A stretch of DNA of 64,000 nt from Spirosoma sp. 48-14 (GCF_001898575.1 NZ_MKUD01000006.1:104411-168410); one strand, 5' to 3'. Numbered from the stretch's first letter, positions 18,644 to 27,890 are shown. Numbers and translations are program-made. The notes: generated from the letters alone by a model not told the origin.

Positions 18644-18939
18644 AGGCCTATAAATAGAGAAGCGGATAAAGCAGCAAACGCACTAATTATACAAAACGAA
18701 CAGAATAACTATGGTAAAATGAAAGTATGAACTACGGAGCGTACGCATGCTAGTTAGAGATTCATACAGAACAGAAAATACCAGATGGCAAACAGCAAAC
18801 ATTTTGTGTAAGTAAACGTAGCCAATCACTTCATTCTGGTTGCAAAGAAGCGAAACTAGAAAAAATTTAGAAAAGCGTAAAGTATTTTTTGTCCTTGTTC
18901 GTCAACCTATGTAGAACAACAAATTAAACACAACATACA
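18644..18939. other. Divergent intergenic region, no gene seen
   Basis: These 296 bases separate the hybrid regulator (minus) from the small membrane protein operon (plus). The part near 18860-18900 is AT-rich with GTATTTTTTG, close to but not matching the TAnnTTTG box. I see no ORF with a start, terminator or clear operator. Promoters for both directions must lie here. Confidence 0.5.
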
Positions 18940-19266
18940 ATGAACAACAATCTGTTAAGGTCGATTTTAGCTGGTGTACTTTTGGGCGCTGCTTTATTCA
19001 TTATGCCGTTCTTCCTGCTGCGCGTTATCCTCTTTTTTGTCATCATCGGTACGCTGTTCCGGCTTTTTGGCGGGGGGCGTTTCCGACGAGGGGGATGGCG
19101 GTCACGGCGCTTCGGCTATATGCCTGCCTTTGCCGATCGAATCCGGCAAATGAGTGATGACGAGTACAACCAGTTTAAGCAGCGTTTCGAACAGGGACGT
19201 TGTGGGGGCTACTCCGATTGGAAAACTACCGAAACAAAAACAAACGAAGGAACAACCACGATTTAA
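18940..19266 (+). CDS. Small membrane protein with RQMSDDE C-terminal motif
   Basis: A 108-residue protein. One long or two closely packed membrane helices fill residues 5-42, followed by a Gly/Arg-rich stretch (GGGRFRRGGWRSRRFG) and an amphipathic end holding RIRQMSDDEYNQFKQRF. That end matches the C-terminus of the protein encoded at 14317-14646, so the two are distant paralogues or share a functional motif. It is the first gene of a pair with the 76-residue protein 12 bases downstream. Probable inner-membrane protein of unknown function. Confidence 0.7.
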   Translation: MNNNLLRSILAGVLLGAALFIMPFFLLRVILFFVIIGTLFRLFGGGRFRRGGWRSRRFGYMPAFADRIRQMSDDEYNQFKQRFEQGRCGGYSDWKTTETKTNEGTTTI

Positions 19267-19278
19267 ACGACGAAACTA

Positions 19279-19509
19279 ATGAGACAACGCTTAAACCCAT
19301 GGGCTGTGGTGCTTGCCGCAGCCCTCACATTCGGGGGCCTGATGGCTTTCGTAGGGCCACGGTCGGCCGGTTATCACTATTGGGGCCACCGGGGCTATTA
19401 TGGGCCTCCTTATGGAGCGCATCATGACGGTTGCGATGGTCATTATAGACATAAACAGCATGGCCAATCGACCGAAAAAGCGGATACGAACACCAATTCG
19501 CTTCGGTAA
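19279..19509 (+). CDS. Small His/Gly/Tyr-rich exported protein
   Basis: A 76-residue protein starting 12 bases after the membrane protein gene. The N-terminal hydrophobic segment (about residues 9-26, AVVLAAALTFGGLMAFVG) is a signal peptide or anchor. The rest has many His, Gly and Tyr residues (YHYWGHRGYYGPPYGAHHDG, then HYRHKQHG) and could bind metals. No family is recognised. Co-transcription with the upstream gene is likely, and a terminator follows at 19550-19580. Confidence 0.6.
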   Translation: MRQRLNPWAVVLAAALTFGGLMAFVGPRSAGYHYWGHRGYYGPPYGAHHDGCDGHYRHKQHGQSTEKADTNTNSLR

Positions 19510-19549
19510 CCAGCCACCGTATTTATAGAAAAGTGAACGATTAATAACG

Positions 19550-19580
19550 AAAAGGTAATCTCTGTGGGATTACCTTTTTT
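19550..19580 (+). terminator. Intrinsic terminator after the small-protein pair
   Basis: AAAGGTAATC (19551-19560) pairs with GATTACCTTT (19568-19577) around a 7-base loop and runs into TTTTTT. It ends the transcript of the genes at 18940-19509. Confidence 0.85.
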
Positions 19581-19688
19581 CTGTTTTTAGCCTTTATTCG
19601 CACACTATTTCTGGAAGACTAGCCAGTTGAATTAAAGTAGCTCTGTCGGTTCTTCCTCTTTTTATTGAACTATTTGCTTAACGCTCCC

Positions 19689-20723
19689 ATGAATTTATCT
19701 GGTAAAGCCGCTTTTCTACTTGTTGTTATGTCTACTGCTGGCATGTTGTCTGGAATGGCGCAATCTGTGTTTTCTCTCAATAACTACACCTATACGCCGT
19801 CGCAACTAACCATTGGAGCATTACAGGCGCAAGAGCCCATAAAGCGGTTATCACTAAAAGGTCCTAACGCCAAACTGTTTTCGCTAGACAAGGCCAATTT
19901 GCTTTCTATTAAAACGGAAGCGGCTAATGCCGATAGACCCTGGTATGATGTTGTTGTAGAGGGGGTTGGGGCGAAAGGAACAGTGCGTGATACTTTCCGG
20001 GTGGTAAAAGATACCTTCATTCGGAATCAGGTGATTGCTCACCGTGGAGCCTGGAAACAGGCGGGTACAACCGAAAATTCGTTAACGTCTCTCCAGAATG
20101 CCATTAAACTGGGCTGTATGGGCAGTGAATTCGATGTGCATATGTCATCCGATTCAGTACTCTTCGTCAACCACGATCATACTATCCAGGGTATCGAAAT
20201 CGAAAAAACGCCCGCTACTGAACTGGAAAAGGTTAAACTGAGCAACGGAGAGTCGTTACCAACCCTAGCTGCTTATTTGTCGGAAGGGATGAAGCAGACG
20301 AAAACAAAGCTGATCCTTGAAATAAAAACGTCACGACTTGGGAAGGAGCGATCGCTGGCGTTGACGGAGCGTGTGGTTAAGATGGTTCACCAGATGAAGG
20401 CCCAGGCCTGGGTCGACTATATTGCCTTCGATTACGATGTCTGCAAGAAAGTAAAGGCTTTGACCCCAGAAGCTAAAGTATCGTATTTGATGGGCGATAA
20501 AACACCGGAGCAATTAGCCGCCGATCATTTGGATGGGTTCGATTATCACCAGAATGTCGTTCGGAAAAATGAAGCCTGGATTCAGGACGCTCGCCAACGG
20601 AAACTCACTACCAATGTTTGGACGGTAAACGACAAAGCTGATTTAAGCTGGTTGCTGGGCCAGCAGGTTGATTTCATCACGACCAATGAGCCTGAACTGC
20701 TTCTGTCGATGATTCAGAAGTAG
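19689..20723 (+). CDS. Glycerophosphodiester phosphodiesterase family protein
   Basis: A 344-residue exported enzyme. The ATG at 19689 begins the signal peptide (MNLSGKAAFLLVVMSTAG..., cleavage near GMAQS); a TTG at 19665 would only add eight residues. An N-terminal beta domain of about 95 residues precedes the GDPD TIM barrel, which shows AHRGAWKQ and TTENS at its start, GSEFDVHMSSD (metal-binding Glu/Asp), NHDHT, and LILEIKTS and TNVWTVND later. Such enzymes hydrolyse glycerophosphodiesters to glycerol-3-phosphate and an alcohol. The extra N-terminal domain is typical of periplasmic Bacteroidota forms. A TNEPELLLSM end closes the barrel. It is convergent with the gene at 20729, with 5 bases between stops. 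Confidence 0.9.
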   Translation: MNLSGKAAFLLVVMSTAGMLSGMAQSVFSLNNYTYTPSQLTIGALQAQEPIKRLSLKGPNAKLFSLDKANLLSIKTEAANADRPWYDVVVEGVGAKGTVRDTFRVVKDTFIRNQVIAHRGAWKQAGTTENSLTSLQNAIKLGCMGSEFDVHMSSDSVLFVNHDHTIQGIEIEKTPATELEKVKLSNGESLPTLAAYLSEGMKQTKTKLILEIKTSRLGKERSLALTERVVKMVHQMKAQAWVDYIAFDYDVCKKVKALTPEAKVSYLMGDKTPEQLAADHLDGFDYHQNVVRKNEAWIQDARQRKLTTNVWTVNDKADLSWLLGQQVDFITTNEPELLLSMIQK

Positions 20724-20728
20724 AAAGC

Positions 20729-22393
20729 TTACCGCATCTTCGGCTCTACCCACAGAGCGGTAAAGCATACAAGCAACAGGACTAACCAGGTTGAGTTGGG
20801 TAATGAAGCCGTTTGAGTTTGGTCTGTTGGGCTACGTACCAATTGCGCTCGCTCGTGTGCCCGTAAAAATTGCTGAACTACCTGTCTGTCACGCAGTGGG
20901 TCGCGGGTTTGGGTTCCATCTGGACCGCCCACATACAAAGCCAGTGAATCCTGCACCGGCTGCCAGCCTGCCTGATTGAACGACGATTGACCAGTAGCCG
21001 AACGTTCATTCAATGGGGAATAGGCTAACCGAAGCGTGTCCTGGCCAATCCGTAGCGTAGTTAGTCGATTGGCGGGATTGTTGACTGTAATGGGTTGCCG
21101 GATGTGTCTGTAGATTGGGGCGTCGACCTGAACACTATTTTGATTTGAGGTTGATAAACGAGCCAGAATAGCCGTCCAGATTCTACTGTAGGCTATACTA
21201 TCTCCGCTTAATGAGAGTGGATAGGTTTCGGATAACAAGCTGACCCCGACACGGCCAGTCGTTCGCTGAACAGCCACCGGGTATCCCGAGACAGCAAACT
21301 GGGTTGGTTGATCGGCAAAACGATAGGGGAGCGCATTCAGACCATTGCCAACCGGAACCTGTGGCTCATTCGAGAATTTACGTACCTGCCAGCGACTTCC
21401 CAGTGCCTGATTGATCGCCCGGCTGTCGGCTTCGGGGCTCGTCAGGTTAATAAACAGAACGGCTTTACCATCGGCAACGGCTTTTCGAAGGATTGGGTTG
21501 GCGGCATCGCTTGGTTCGGTAATGATCAGATCGGGTGTGGTTTTAGCAGCTCCTTTTCCTGACTGATTAATGCTCAGACTGCTGCCAATGTTTTTTGATA
21601 ACGTCGCTGAAACCGTAACGGTATGGCCGTGTTTGCCGAGCCAATCGGCCAACGTTTTGCTCTCAAAGTCAGGACTATTTAATAGAAATTGAACCGTGAG
21701 CGGATTGGTTGGTCGGGTGTAAAAACGAAGCGTATCGAGTGCCGTTGTGTTTCGTGCGGTACCGCCCAGCACTAGCTCGACCTGACTATGGCCTCTGCCG
21801 AATGCCGGAAACTGGAACACAAACGGATTAGAGCCTTCGTGCAGGAGCAAGCTGTCGAGTGTTTTACTGCCAAACCGGAGCCGAAGCCACTGCTCTTTCG
21901 AAGAAGTCAGTAAGCCCGTTACGCGCTGGATTTCGCCCTGTCGGACAATCCCTTTCCAATGAATCGTCTGCAATGCATCAGGCGCATTATAGGGAACCCA
22001 TCGTATGGCGGCTCCACTTAGTTGCGTTAGCAATTCGACAGGAAACTGTTGACCAACCAGCGTAACCGAATCATATTTCGGTTTGAAATTTCGGCTGGTA
22101 AAGCTTTTCGACAGGTGAAGGCTATCTTTTATCTGCCGGACAAACCCGGAAGGAACTTCATCGCCAAGGAGTAACGCATGGGTATTGGCCCGATCAACAG
22201 GCCACTGAATTTGTAAAAAATAACCAGCCAGCAACAGCCAAAGCAAGCCATTCAAAATACCCCGAACCCATTTACGAGTTACGGACAACGACTCATTGCG
22301 GGCAATAAGCCAGATTTGTATTACCAGCAAAGCCAATAAGGCCAGCGAAATAAGCCAGCTAATCGGTGAAGTCCAGTTGACGGTTGAATGCAT
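20729..22393 (-). CDS. Membrane protein of the MoxR/BatA cluster (BatA-like, gatase-like core)
   Basis: A 554-residue protein with two N-terminal membrane helices (about residues 10-27 and 42-62), a large extracytoplasmic beta-rich part and one C-terminal helix (STWLVLLLVCFTALWV). A central region around 230-330 (VQFLLNSPDFESKTLADWL, LIITEPSD, GKAVLFINL) has the Rossmann-like look of the gatase-like/VWA-like domain found in these cluster proteins. It is the last gene of the set MoxR, DUF58, BatA, DUF4175-like and this one, all minus strand. The cluster type is widely conserved and linked to envelope stress and substrate-bound MoxR chaperone action; the protein's own role is unknown. Confidence 0.65.
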   Translation of the reverse strand: MHSTVNWTSPISWLISLALLALLVIQIWLIARNESLSVTRKWVRGILNGLLWLLLAGYFLQIQWPVDRANTHALLLGDEVPSGFVRQIKDSLHLSKSFTSRNFKPKYDSVTLVGQQFPVELLTQLSGAAIRWVPYNAPDALQTIHWKGIVRQGEIQRVTGLLTSSKEQWLRLRFGSKTLDSLLLHEGSNPFVFQFPAFGRGHSQVELVLGGTARNTTALDTLRFYTRPTNPLTVQFLLNSPDFESKTLADWLGKHGHTVTVSATLSKNIGSSLSINQSGKGAAKTTPDLIITEPSDAANPILRKAVADGKAVLFINLTSPEADSRAINQALGSRWQVRKFSNEPQVPVGNGLNALPYRFADQPTQFAVSGYPVAVQRTTGRVGVSLLSETYPLSLSGDSIAYSRIWTAILARLSTSNQNSVQVDAPIYRHIRQPITVNNPANRLTTLRIGQDTLRLAYSPLNERSATGQSSFNQAGWQPVQDSLALYVGGPDGTQTRDPLRDRQVVQQFLRAHERAQLVRSPTDQTQTASLPNSTWLVLLLVCFTALWVEPKMR

Positions 22394-22415
22394 TCGTAGT
22401 TAATGAATAATGTAA

Positions 22416-22477
22416 AATGGATAATGTAAAATGAATAGGCCGAGACTCCTTCCATTATTCATTTTACATTATCCATT
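22416..22477. repeat. Perfect 22-bp inverted repeat (AATGGATAATGTAAAATG type)
   Basis: The arms 22416-22437 and 22456-22477 are exact complements with an 18-base spacer, and the right arm runs into the stop codon of the minus-strand gene at 22476. A diverged relative lies at 27891-27980, the other end of the MoxR-type cluster. AT-rich and without a T run, so more like a dispersed palindromic repeat than a terminator. Confidence 0.9.
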
Positions 22478-24707
22478 ATTTAAGGTGTTGCCAGAATGCT
22501 TGCTGAAGCTTTCTATCGCTTACGTAGGCAGGACCTGTTCGTTCGGAGGCACCCGATAAGGCATAGAGCCGGGTTTTAAGGCTGTTTTTTTCGGATGCCG
22601 ATAACGGTTTTCCCGTAGCTAGTTTCTGTAAGTTAGCCAGCACCGACCAGTTCGATAAGCCGCTGCTTACCACTTGATCGGCCAGTGCATTCCCGAGTTG
22701 CTGAGTCGTTTGTTTTTGTTGACTCGTCAGTTGAGGGAGGTCCAGATACCCCAGTACATCCGATACCAACGCTTCGATCCGTTGCTGACTGTATCGACGA
22801 TCCTGCCGAAGCGCATCGGTTACGTTCTTGAACTCACCCGTAAGCCGGGTTTCTTTTTCTTTAGTCTGCGGAGGATCGAAGCCCGTTTTCTTCACATACG
22901 ACCGGGCTTTTTGCTGCGACAGTTTCAGGTATTTCAGTGCTTCCTGTTCGTAGGGCAGGGCTTTTTCGGGTTCGTAAAGCCGCAAATGCAATTCCGACTG
23001 CCACATATTTTCCAGCGCCATTTTCAGCAGTGATCGGGTCGATTGCTCATGGAATGTATTGGTTTCGGCATCATCGTGATTATGCACGTATTGCTCCATA
23101 AGAGCCGCCAATGGGTCTTTGTCGTCGCTCGTTCCGCCACCATGATTATGGTCGTGGCCGTGTTCATCGTCGTCATCATCGTGGTGGGCATGGGCAGGGC
23201 CTGAGTGGTCGCCTTCGCCTTCATCGTGCTTATGCATGTAGGCTTCAACAGCCGCCATCCCGGATACCGGGGCCGCATCGGGAGGAGGACCACCACCACC
23301 AATTGACTTTTCGAATTCTTCGCCCAAAAACTGCCCATACCGAAGCCGAAGGGCTTTCTGATCGAAACCAATTTCATTGGACTGGCTCTTGAAAGGCTTG
23401 TCACCCATCTTTTTCTTTCCGGCAATCAGTTTCTCTGTATCGATAATAATCTGCCGCTGACTTCGGAAATACTCGGGCATAATGTTGACGGCCATGGTTG
23501 CCAGTTCACTTTCTTCGGCCTTGGTGGTGTCTTTGTAAACGACGAAATACGTATCTGATTTGGTAAAATTTGGTTCGGGCTGGCGATTGTCGAAAGCGGC
23601 CCAGTAGTAATACAATTCATCGCCGGGAGCAAAGTTCAGGGCTTTCAGGTCGATGGTTTTGGTGAGTCGGGAGTCTTTGAAATTGGTTGGGTTAAGCGGC
23701 ATTTTTACTTCCCTGAACTTCACGTTTTCGCCCGATCCCCGCGCTACGGTTGCAACAATAAAGGTCTGCGTAACGCTGAAATCATCGGATATGCGGGCAC
23801 CGATGTTCAGCGTTTTTGGGTCTTTCAGATAATGGTACCGATACAGTTCTTTTGAATCCGGCTCAATTTTAGGGGCCAGATCCGGCCGGGCTTCCAGTCG
23901 GTAAAAGTCTGACTGATAGATTAGTGAATCGTTGTTGCTTTCAGTACGCCAGTACGCTTTGATGCCGTATAAGCCTGAATTGATCAACCGATCCTGGTAC
24001 ACAAAGTCGTCGCCGGATGCTTTGAACGCCAGTTCCTGACCTTTACTACCCACTAATCGTACCGACAGACGCCCTGTACCACTGAATTGAACGCGCCAGG
24101 TCAGGGTAGCTCCTACAATCGAAGAGGCATTCAGGTTCGACGAGTTTGTTTCGGGCAGGCGTGTGTATGCGGGTGGCTGGATGCGTAAACTGGCCGACTC
24201 AAACGAAGGGGCAACTGGTTTCTGTTCGGGCAGGATGGCCGATAAGAAGCTCGTTTTTTTCGGGTTCGTAGGTGAGGAAGCTGCCCTTAAGCGGGGATAG
24301 CCTACATAAACCCCAAGGGCGAGTATCAAAAACAGGCTATACATCCCGGCCTTCGATAGCACAACAACTGGCATTTGTACCTGCTGCACCTGCTGATTGA
24401 GTCGGTCGAGCTGGAGTTGTTCGGCCAGGTTGAGTTGGGGTTTGGTCAGCAGAGGCAGGCTGTATTCGGCATCGCCAACCGTCTGGTGAATGAGCCGAAT
24501 GGCCTGTGGTTTTTTATCCTGATACAGTTTATTGACAAAAGCACACGCGCCGAATCCGACCAGACCGGCCAGTAGTGACCAAAGGATAGAACCCGTAAAG
24601 GTGATTACCAGCAAATAGACCGCAGCAGCGACCAGCAGACAACGCAGCAGAGCATTGGCATACAACTGGTAAGTGACTGACGATATAAGACGTTTTAGCT
24701 CGTTCAT
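22476..24707 (-). CDS. DUF4175-like membrane protein with His/Asp-rich segment
   Basis: A 743-residue protein. Two membrane helices near residues 17-35 and 38-58 and a third near 122-140 anchor a large extracytoplasmic part with beta-sandwich segments (about 180-400) and a helical C-terminal half. This layout fits the DUF4175-like proteins of MoxR/BatA clusters. A segment near residues 495-525 is very rich in His and Asp (HDEGEGDHSG, AHHDDDDDEHGHDHNHGG) and is likely to bind divalent metal; it may also be a flexible spacer. The start codon overlaps the stop of the BatA-like gene by 4 bases, so translation is probably coupled. Confidence 0.7.
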   Translation of the reverse strand: MNELKRLISSVTYQLYANALLRCLLVAAAVYLLVITFTGSILWSLLAGLVGFGACAFVNKLYQDKKPQAIRLIHQTVGDAEYSLPLLTKPQLNLAEQLQLDRLNQQVQQVQMPVVVLSKAGMYSLFLILALGVYVGYPRLRAASSPTNPKKTSFLSAILPEQKPVAPSFESASLRIQPPAYTRLPETNSSNLNASSIVGATLTWRVQFSGTGRLSVRLVGSKGQELAFKASGDDFVYQDRLINSGLYGIKAYWRTESNNDSLIYQSDFYRLEARPDLAPKIEPDSKELYRYHYLKDPKTLNIGARISDDFSVTQTFIVATVARGSGENVKFREVKMPLNPTNFKDSRLTKTIDLKALNFAPGDELYYYWAAFDNRQPEPNFTKSDTYFVVYKDTTKAEESELATMAVNIMPEYFRSQRQIIIDTEKLIAGKKKMGDKPFKSQSNEIGFDQKALRLRYGQFLGEEFEKSIGGGGPPPDAAPVSGMAAVEAYMHKHDEGEGDHSGPAHAHHDDDDDEHGHDHNHGGGTSDDKDPLAALMEQYVHNHDDAETNTFHEQSTRSLLKMALENMWQSELHLRLYEPEKALPYEQEALKYLKLSQQKARSYVKKTGFDPPQTKEKETRLTGEFKNVTDALRQDRRYSQQRIEALVSDVLGYLDLPQLTSQQKQTTQQLGNALADQVVSSGLSNWSVLANLQKLATGKPLSASEKNSLKTRLYALSGASERTGPAYVSDRKLQQAFWQHLK

Positions 24708-25897
24708 GCGTTCTTGGTTAAAGCCATCCAGCGTTCAACTCCTATAATAACGAGTACCAACAGGAAAAGGGCATTTTGCAGACCTGCCTGCTGTTCGGTT
24801 TGTGGTTTAGCCGAGGAAACAAACAAGGCGTTCAACTCCTGCTTACTCAGCGGCTGCGTTAACGAAACCAGCCCGTAATGCCTGATCAGTAATTCGCCCA
24901 GCCACTCAGGCAATTGGCCAGTTTCGACCCGTCCTGACGTCTGAGGAGTCAGCGTTTCGTCCGTTGTAATGACGTTGTCAGTAGTTGGATGTTGCACCGT
25001 TCCCGACACTACATACAAGGTTTTGGGTGATGGATTGGTAGGTAACTGGTCGGTCAATACCCAATCGTACAATTGATTGGGGGCGCTTTTTTCATCTACA
25101 AGCAAATCCAGCCCATACACATCCGTCAAAGCTGCCAACGATGCTTTTACGGTTTGTAGCTCACGCGGATTTTTGAAGGCAATTAGTGTACGAATGGGGC
25201 CTGCATGTGTTGGTTCTGCCTGGAATTTTAGGGCTGGATCGAGTACTGGGCTGCTGACCAATTGCCCCGCCCGATTCAGAAATAGCCTGCGTCCGTTTTT
25301 AACAACAATGTATGGGCGCGATTGCGTGCTGGAATCTGCGATACTATGCAGTTTAAAGCGTGATGGCACAGCAATAGCCGGTACATCGGCCAGCGCTTGA
25401 TTGTTACTGATGTACAAATGCAGCTCCGTATTGGGAAGATTGACCTGATTGATTGCTGATTGTACAGTCAGTGGTCCGAACGAAATAGGTGATTGGCTGG
25501 GTTTTAAGTCGGTCTGAACGGGGTCCAAAGCTGGGTTTGCCCAAACGACCCGCTCCCCTTTTTTTAACGCTTCAGCTAATTCGAACCGGAAATTATCGGC
25601 GACTGTTGGGTTAGGCTGTACCAGATGTATCTGGGTAATGGCGGGCTTTTTCGACGCCCAGTTCAGTATGGGCTGAGCAAGCAGAACTGCCAACAGAATA
25701 ACCAGAATACAGCGTACAAGCAGCAGCAGTAGGTTGTCGAGCCGGAGGCCGCGACTTTGCTGTTGCTGTTTTTCGAGGAGCCATTGGGTAGCTGCCCAGG
25801 GCAATGGTTTTCCCTGCTTCTGATGCCAGAAGTGAATGGCTATCGGAACAACGACGGCCAACGTTCCCCACAAAATAACAGGTTCTATAAATGTCAT
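24704..25897 (-). CDS. BatA-type membrane protein
   Basis: A 397-residue protein whose N-terminus is the BatA signature: a first membrane helix (EPVILWGTLAVVVPIAIHFW), the WAATQWLLEK-type loop, a second helix (LLLLLVRCILVILLAVLLAQ), and a third helix at the C-terminus. The region between is a von Willebrand-like or degenerate soluble domain. Its stop overlaps the start of the DUF4175-like gene by four bases. Such proteins work next to MoxR ATPases and DUF58 proteins, as in Bacteroides aerotolerance (bat) operons. The gap to the upstream DUF58 gene holds a long inverted repeat. Confidence 0.85.
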   Translation of the reverse strand: MTFIEPVILWGTLAVVVPIAIHFWHQKQGKPLPWAATQWLLEKQQQQSRGLRLDNLLLLLVRCILVILLAVLLAQPILNWASKKPAITQIHLVQPNPTVADNFRFELAEALKKGERVVWANPALDPVQTDLKPSQSPISFGPLTVQSAINQVNLPNTELHLYISNNQALADVPAIAVPSRFKLHSIADSSTQSRPYIVVKNGRRLFLNRAGQLVSSPVLDPALKFQAEPTHAGPIRTLIAFKNPRELQTVKASLAALTDVYGLDLLVDEKSAPNQLYDWVLTDQLPTNPSPKTLYVVSGTVQHPTTDNVITTDETLTPQTSGRVETGQLPEWLGELLIRHYGLVSLTQPLSKQELNALFVSSAKPQTEQQAGLQNALFLLVLVIIGVERWMALTKNA

Positions 25898-25908
25898 AGG
25901 TTGTCAAT

Positions 25909-26006
25909 TGTAGAGACGACATACTTGGCGTCTCCTAACCGGATGGTTCTTCTACCGGATGGTTTATTGCTGACGCATAGGAGACGCCAGGTATGGCGTC
26001 TCTACA
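25909..26006. repeat. Imperfect 28-bp inverted repeat (GTAGAGACGCC type)
   Basis: The left arm 25909-25936 and right arm 25979-26006 match as complements in 26 of 28 positions (TGTAGAGACG...GGCGTCTCCT). Between them are two direct copies of ACCGGATGGTT (25938-25948 and 25954-25964). The right arm touches the stop codon of the DUF58 gene. The whole 109-base gap between DUF58 and BatA genes is this element. Confidence 0.85.
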
Positions 26007-26858
26007 TTACGTTAATAAAAACTGTTTCAACACCAGGGCAATCGGGTCGCTGAGCCGGATTCGGATAAGTCGTACATGCGGAATGCGTAAACTTTCTTCG
26101 AGGCTACTCAAATAAGCCGAAGACCGTTGGCGGACAACGTCCTGAATCGCATCGGCTTGCAATTCAATTTCCCGACCCGTTTCCAGGTCCTGAAATCGGT
26201 AGAAACCACTCATCGAAAAGTCCATCTCCTGATCGCCTAGCAACTGAAAAATGATAATTTCCCGACGTGGGCCAGCTACTTTCTGAATTAGGTTGACCCA
26301 TTCGTCATTGACCTGCAAAAAGTCGGATACCAGAATGAGCATCTCGCTTTGCTTGCGGCTGAACTCTGGAAACGAACTGGCCTGCGTAGCCCATGTCCCT
26401 GAGGCCTTCGCAACTTCGAGCGTGGCAACGATTTTCAAAAATGCCTGTTTCCCGGCTGGAACCAGTGTCTGAATAGCGCCATCGTGCAGACTGTACAGAC
26501 TGATTTGGTCGCTTTGTCGGTTTGCCAGATAAGCCAGTGATGCCAGCAGGATTTTCGCGTATTGCAGCCGACTCACCCCCGCTTCGCTGTAGTTCATCGA
26601 ACCCGACAAATCAATCACGAATCGAATCTGCTGATTACTCTCTGTAGCCGATTCTCGTACCAGATATTGATTCGATTTGGCGAATAATTTCCAGTCGATT
26701 CGCTTAGGGTCATCGCCGGGAGCATAGTGCCTGAATTGCTCGAACTCCGTACCGATCCCTGACCGCTGACTCGCCTGAATCCCCAATAACGACTCATCAC
26801 TGACCAGTTTACCAGCCAGTTGTAGATTATTGAGCTTAATCAGATCAGTAGTAAGCAT
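26007..26858 (-). CDS. DUF58 domain protein (vWA-like)
   Basis: A 283-residue soluble protein. The DUF58 signature GTEFEQFRHYAPGDDPKRID is at residues 37-56, and the MIDAS-like metal-binding motif DLSGS is at 83-87 in a von Willebrand A-like fold. In these clusters the DUF58 protein is thought to act as the partner or substrate adaptor of the MoxR AAA+ ATPase, by analogy to known MoxR/vWA pairs. It starts 11 bases after the MoxR stop, in one operon. Length is typical of the family without membrane helices. Confidence 0.9.
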   Translation of the reverse strand: MLTTDLIKLNNLQLAGKLVSDESLLGIQASQRSGIGTEFEQFRHYAPGDDPKRIDWKLFAKSNQYLVRESATESNQQIRFVIDLSGSMNYSEAGVSRLQYAKILLASLAYLANRQSDQISLYSLHDGAIQTLVPAGKQAFLKIVATLEVAKASGTWATQASSFPEFSRKQSEMLILVSDFLQVNDEWVNLIQKVAGPRREIIIFQLLGDQEMDFSMSGFYRFQDLETGREIELQADAIQDVVRQRSSAYLSSLEESLRIPHVRLIRIRLSDPIALVLKQFLLT

Positions 26859-26869
26859 GGTGTTGTGGT

Positions 26870-27859
26870 TTACGCCAGCCTAAGTTCAGTCAGCAATTGC
26901 TTGATAACCTTATCGGTCGTGATGCCTTCCGCTTCGGCCCGGAAATTGAGGGCAATTCGATGGCGTAAAATGGGGTAGGCCAGTGTCTGAATATCATCAG
27001 GAATAACCGAAAATCGCTCGTTGAGTACGGCTCTGGCTTTGGCGCAAAGAACCAATGCCTGACCCGCCCGGGGACCAGCTCCCCACTGGCACCATTGTTT
27101 GACAAAGGACGAGGGCGACCCATCCGGGCGGGTTGCCCGTACGAGTTTATTGATATAGTCGATCAACTCATCGCTGATGTGAACCTGTCGCGTCAATTTC
27201 TGCAACTCGATGATTTCCAGGTCCGATAATACCGTTTTTAGCTCGGGGCGGCTAGTGCCCGTTGTGCTTTTTAGGACGTTCAGCTCCTCATGCTCGGCGG
27301 GGTAGCTGAGCTTGATATAGAGCAAAAAGCGGTCGAGCTGTGCTTCGGGAAGTGGATAGGTTCCGGCTTGCTCAATCGGGTTTTGGGTCGCAATGATCAG
27401 AAACGGCTTGGGTAACGGATAGTCTTTTCCACCATACGTAACCTTATACTCTTGCATGGCTTCGAGCATGGCCGCCTGTGTTTTGGGGGGCGTCCGGTTG
27501 ATTTCGTCGGCCAGCACGACGTTGGCGAAAATAGGTCCCTGATTAAACACGAACACCTTACGGCCCGTTTCGTGGTCATCTTCCAGGATTTCGGTACCGA
27601 CAATGTCACCCGGCATCAGGTCGGGGGTAAACTGGATGCGTTTGAATCGCATGGCCAGCGCATCCGACATGGTTTTGACCATCAGCGTTTTGGCCAACCC
27701 TGGTACCCCTTCGAGCAGACAGTGCCCACCCGCCAGCAGGGCAATTAACACCTCGCTGATGGCTTCCTGCTGACCGATAATTACCTTGCCAATTTCGTTG
27801 CGTAGCTGGGGCAGTTTGGCCACCAGTTTTTTGTAGTGGGTTAAGTCTGTTGATTCCAA
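26870..27859 (-). CDS. MoxR-family AAA+ ATPase
   Basis: A 329-residue cytoplasmic AAA+ ATPase. Walker A is GVPGLAKT at residues 51-58, Walker B is VVLADEI with Asp118-Glu119, and sensor 1 is in LIIATQNPIEQAG near residue 155. The C-terminal lid includes RATRPDGSP. The start is TTG at 27859; no closer ATG fits the family N-terminus. MoxR proteins act as chaperones that insert metal or assemble complexes, working with vWA-domain partners, here the next gene (DUF58). First gene of the five-gene operon 27859 to 20729. Confidence 0.95.
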   Translation of the reverse strand: MESTDLTHYKKLVAKLPQLRNEIGKVIIGQQEAISEVLIALLAGGHCLLEGVPGLAKTLMVKTMSDALAMRFKRIQFTPDLMPGDIVGTEILEDDHETGRKVFVFNQGPIFANVVLADEINRTPPKTQAAMLEAMQEYKVTYGGKDYPLPKPFLIIATQNPIEQAGTYPLPEAQLDRFLLYIKLSYPAEHEELNVLKSTTGTSRPELKTVLSDLEIIELQKLTRQVHISDELIDYINKLVRATRPDGSPSSFVKQWCQWGAGPRAGQALVLCAKARAVLNERFSVIPDDIQTLAYPILRHRIALNFRAEAEGITTDKVIKQLLTELRLA

Positions 27860-27890
27860 GTGTTTCTATTTATCAGGTTGTTTAATAGAA

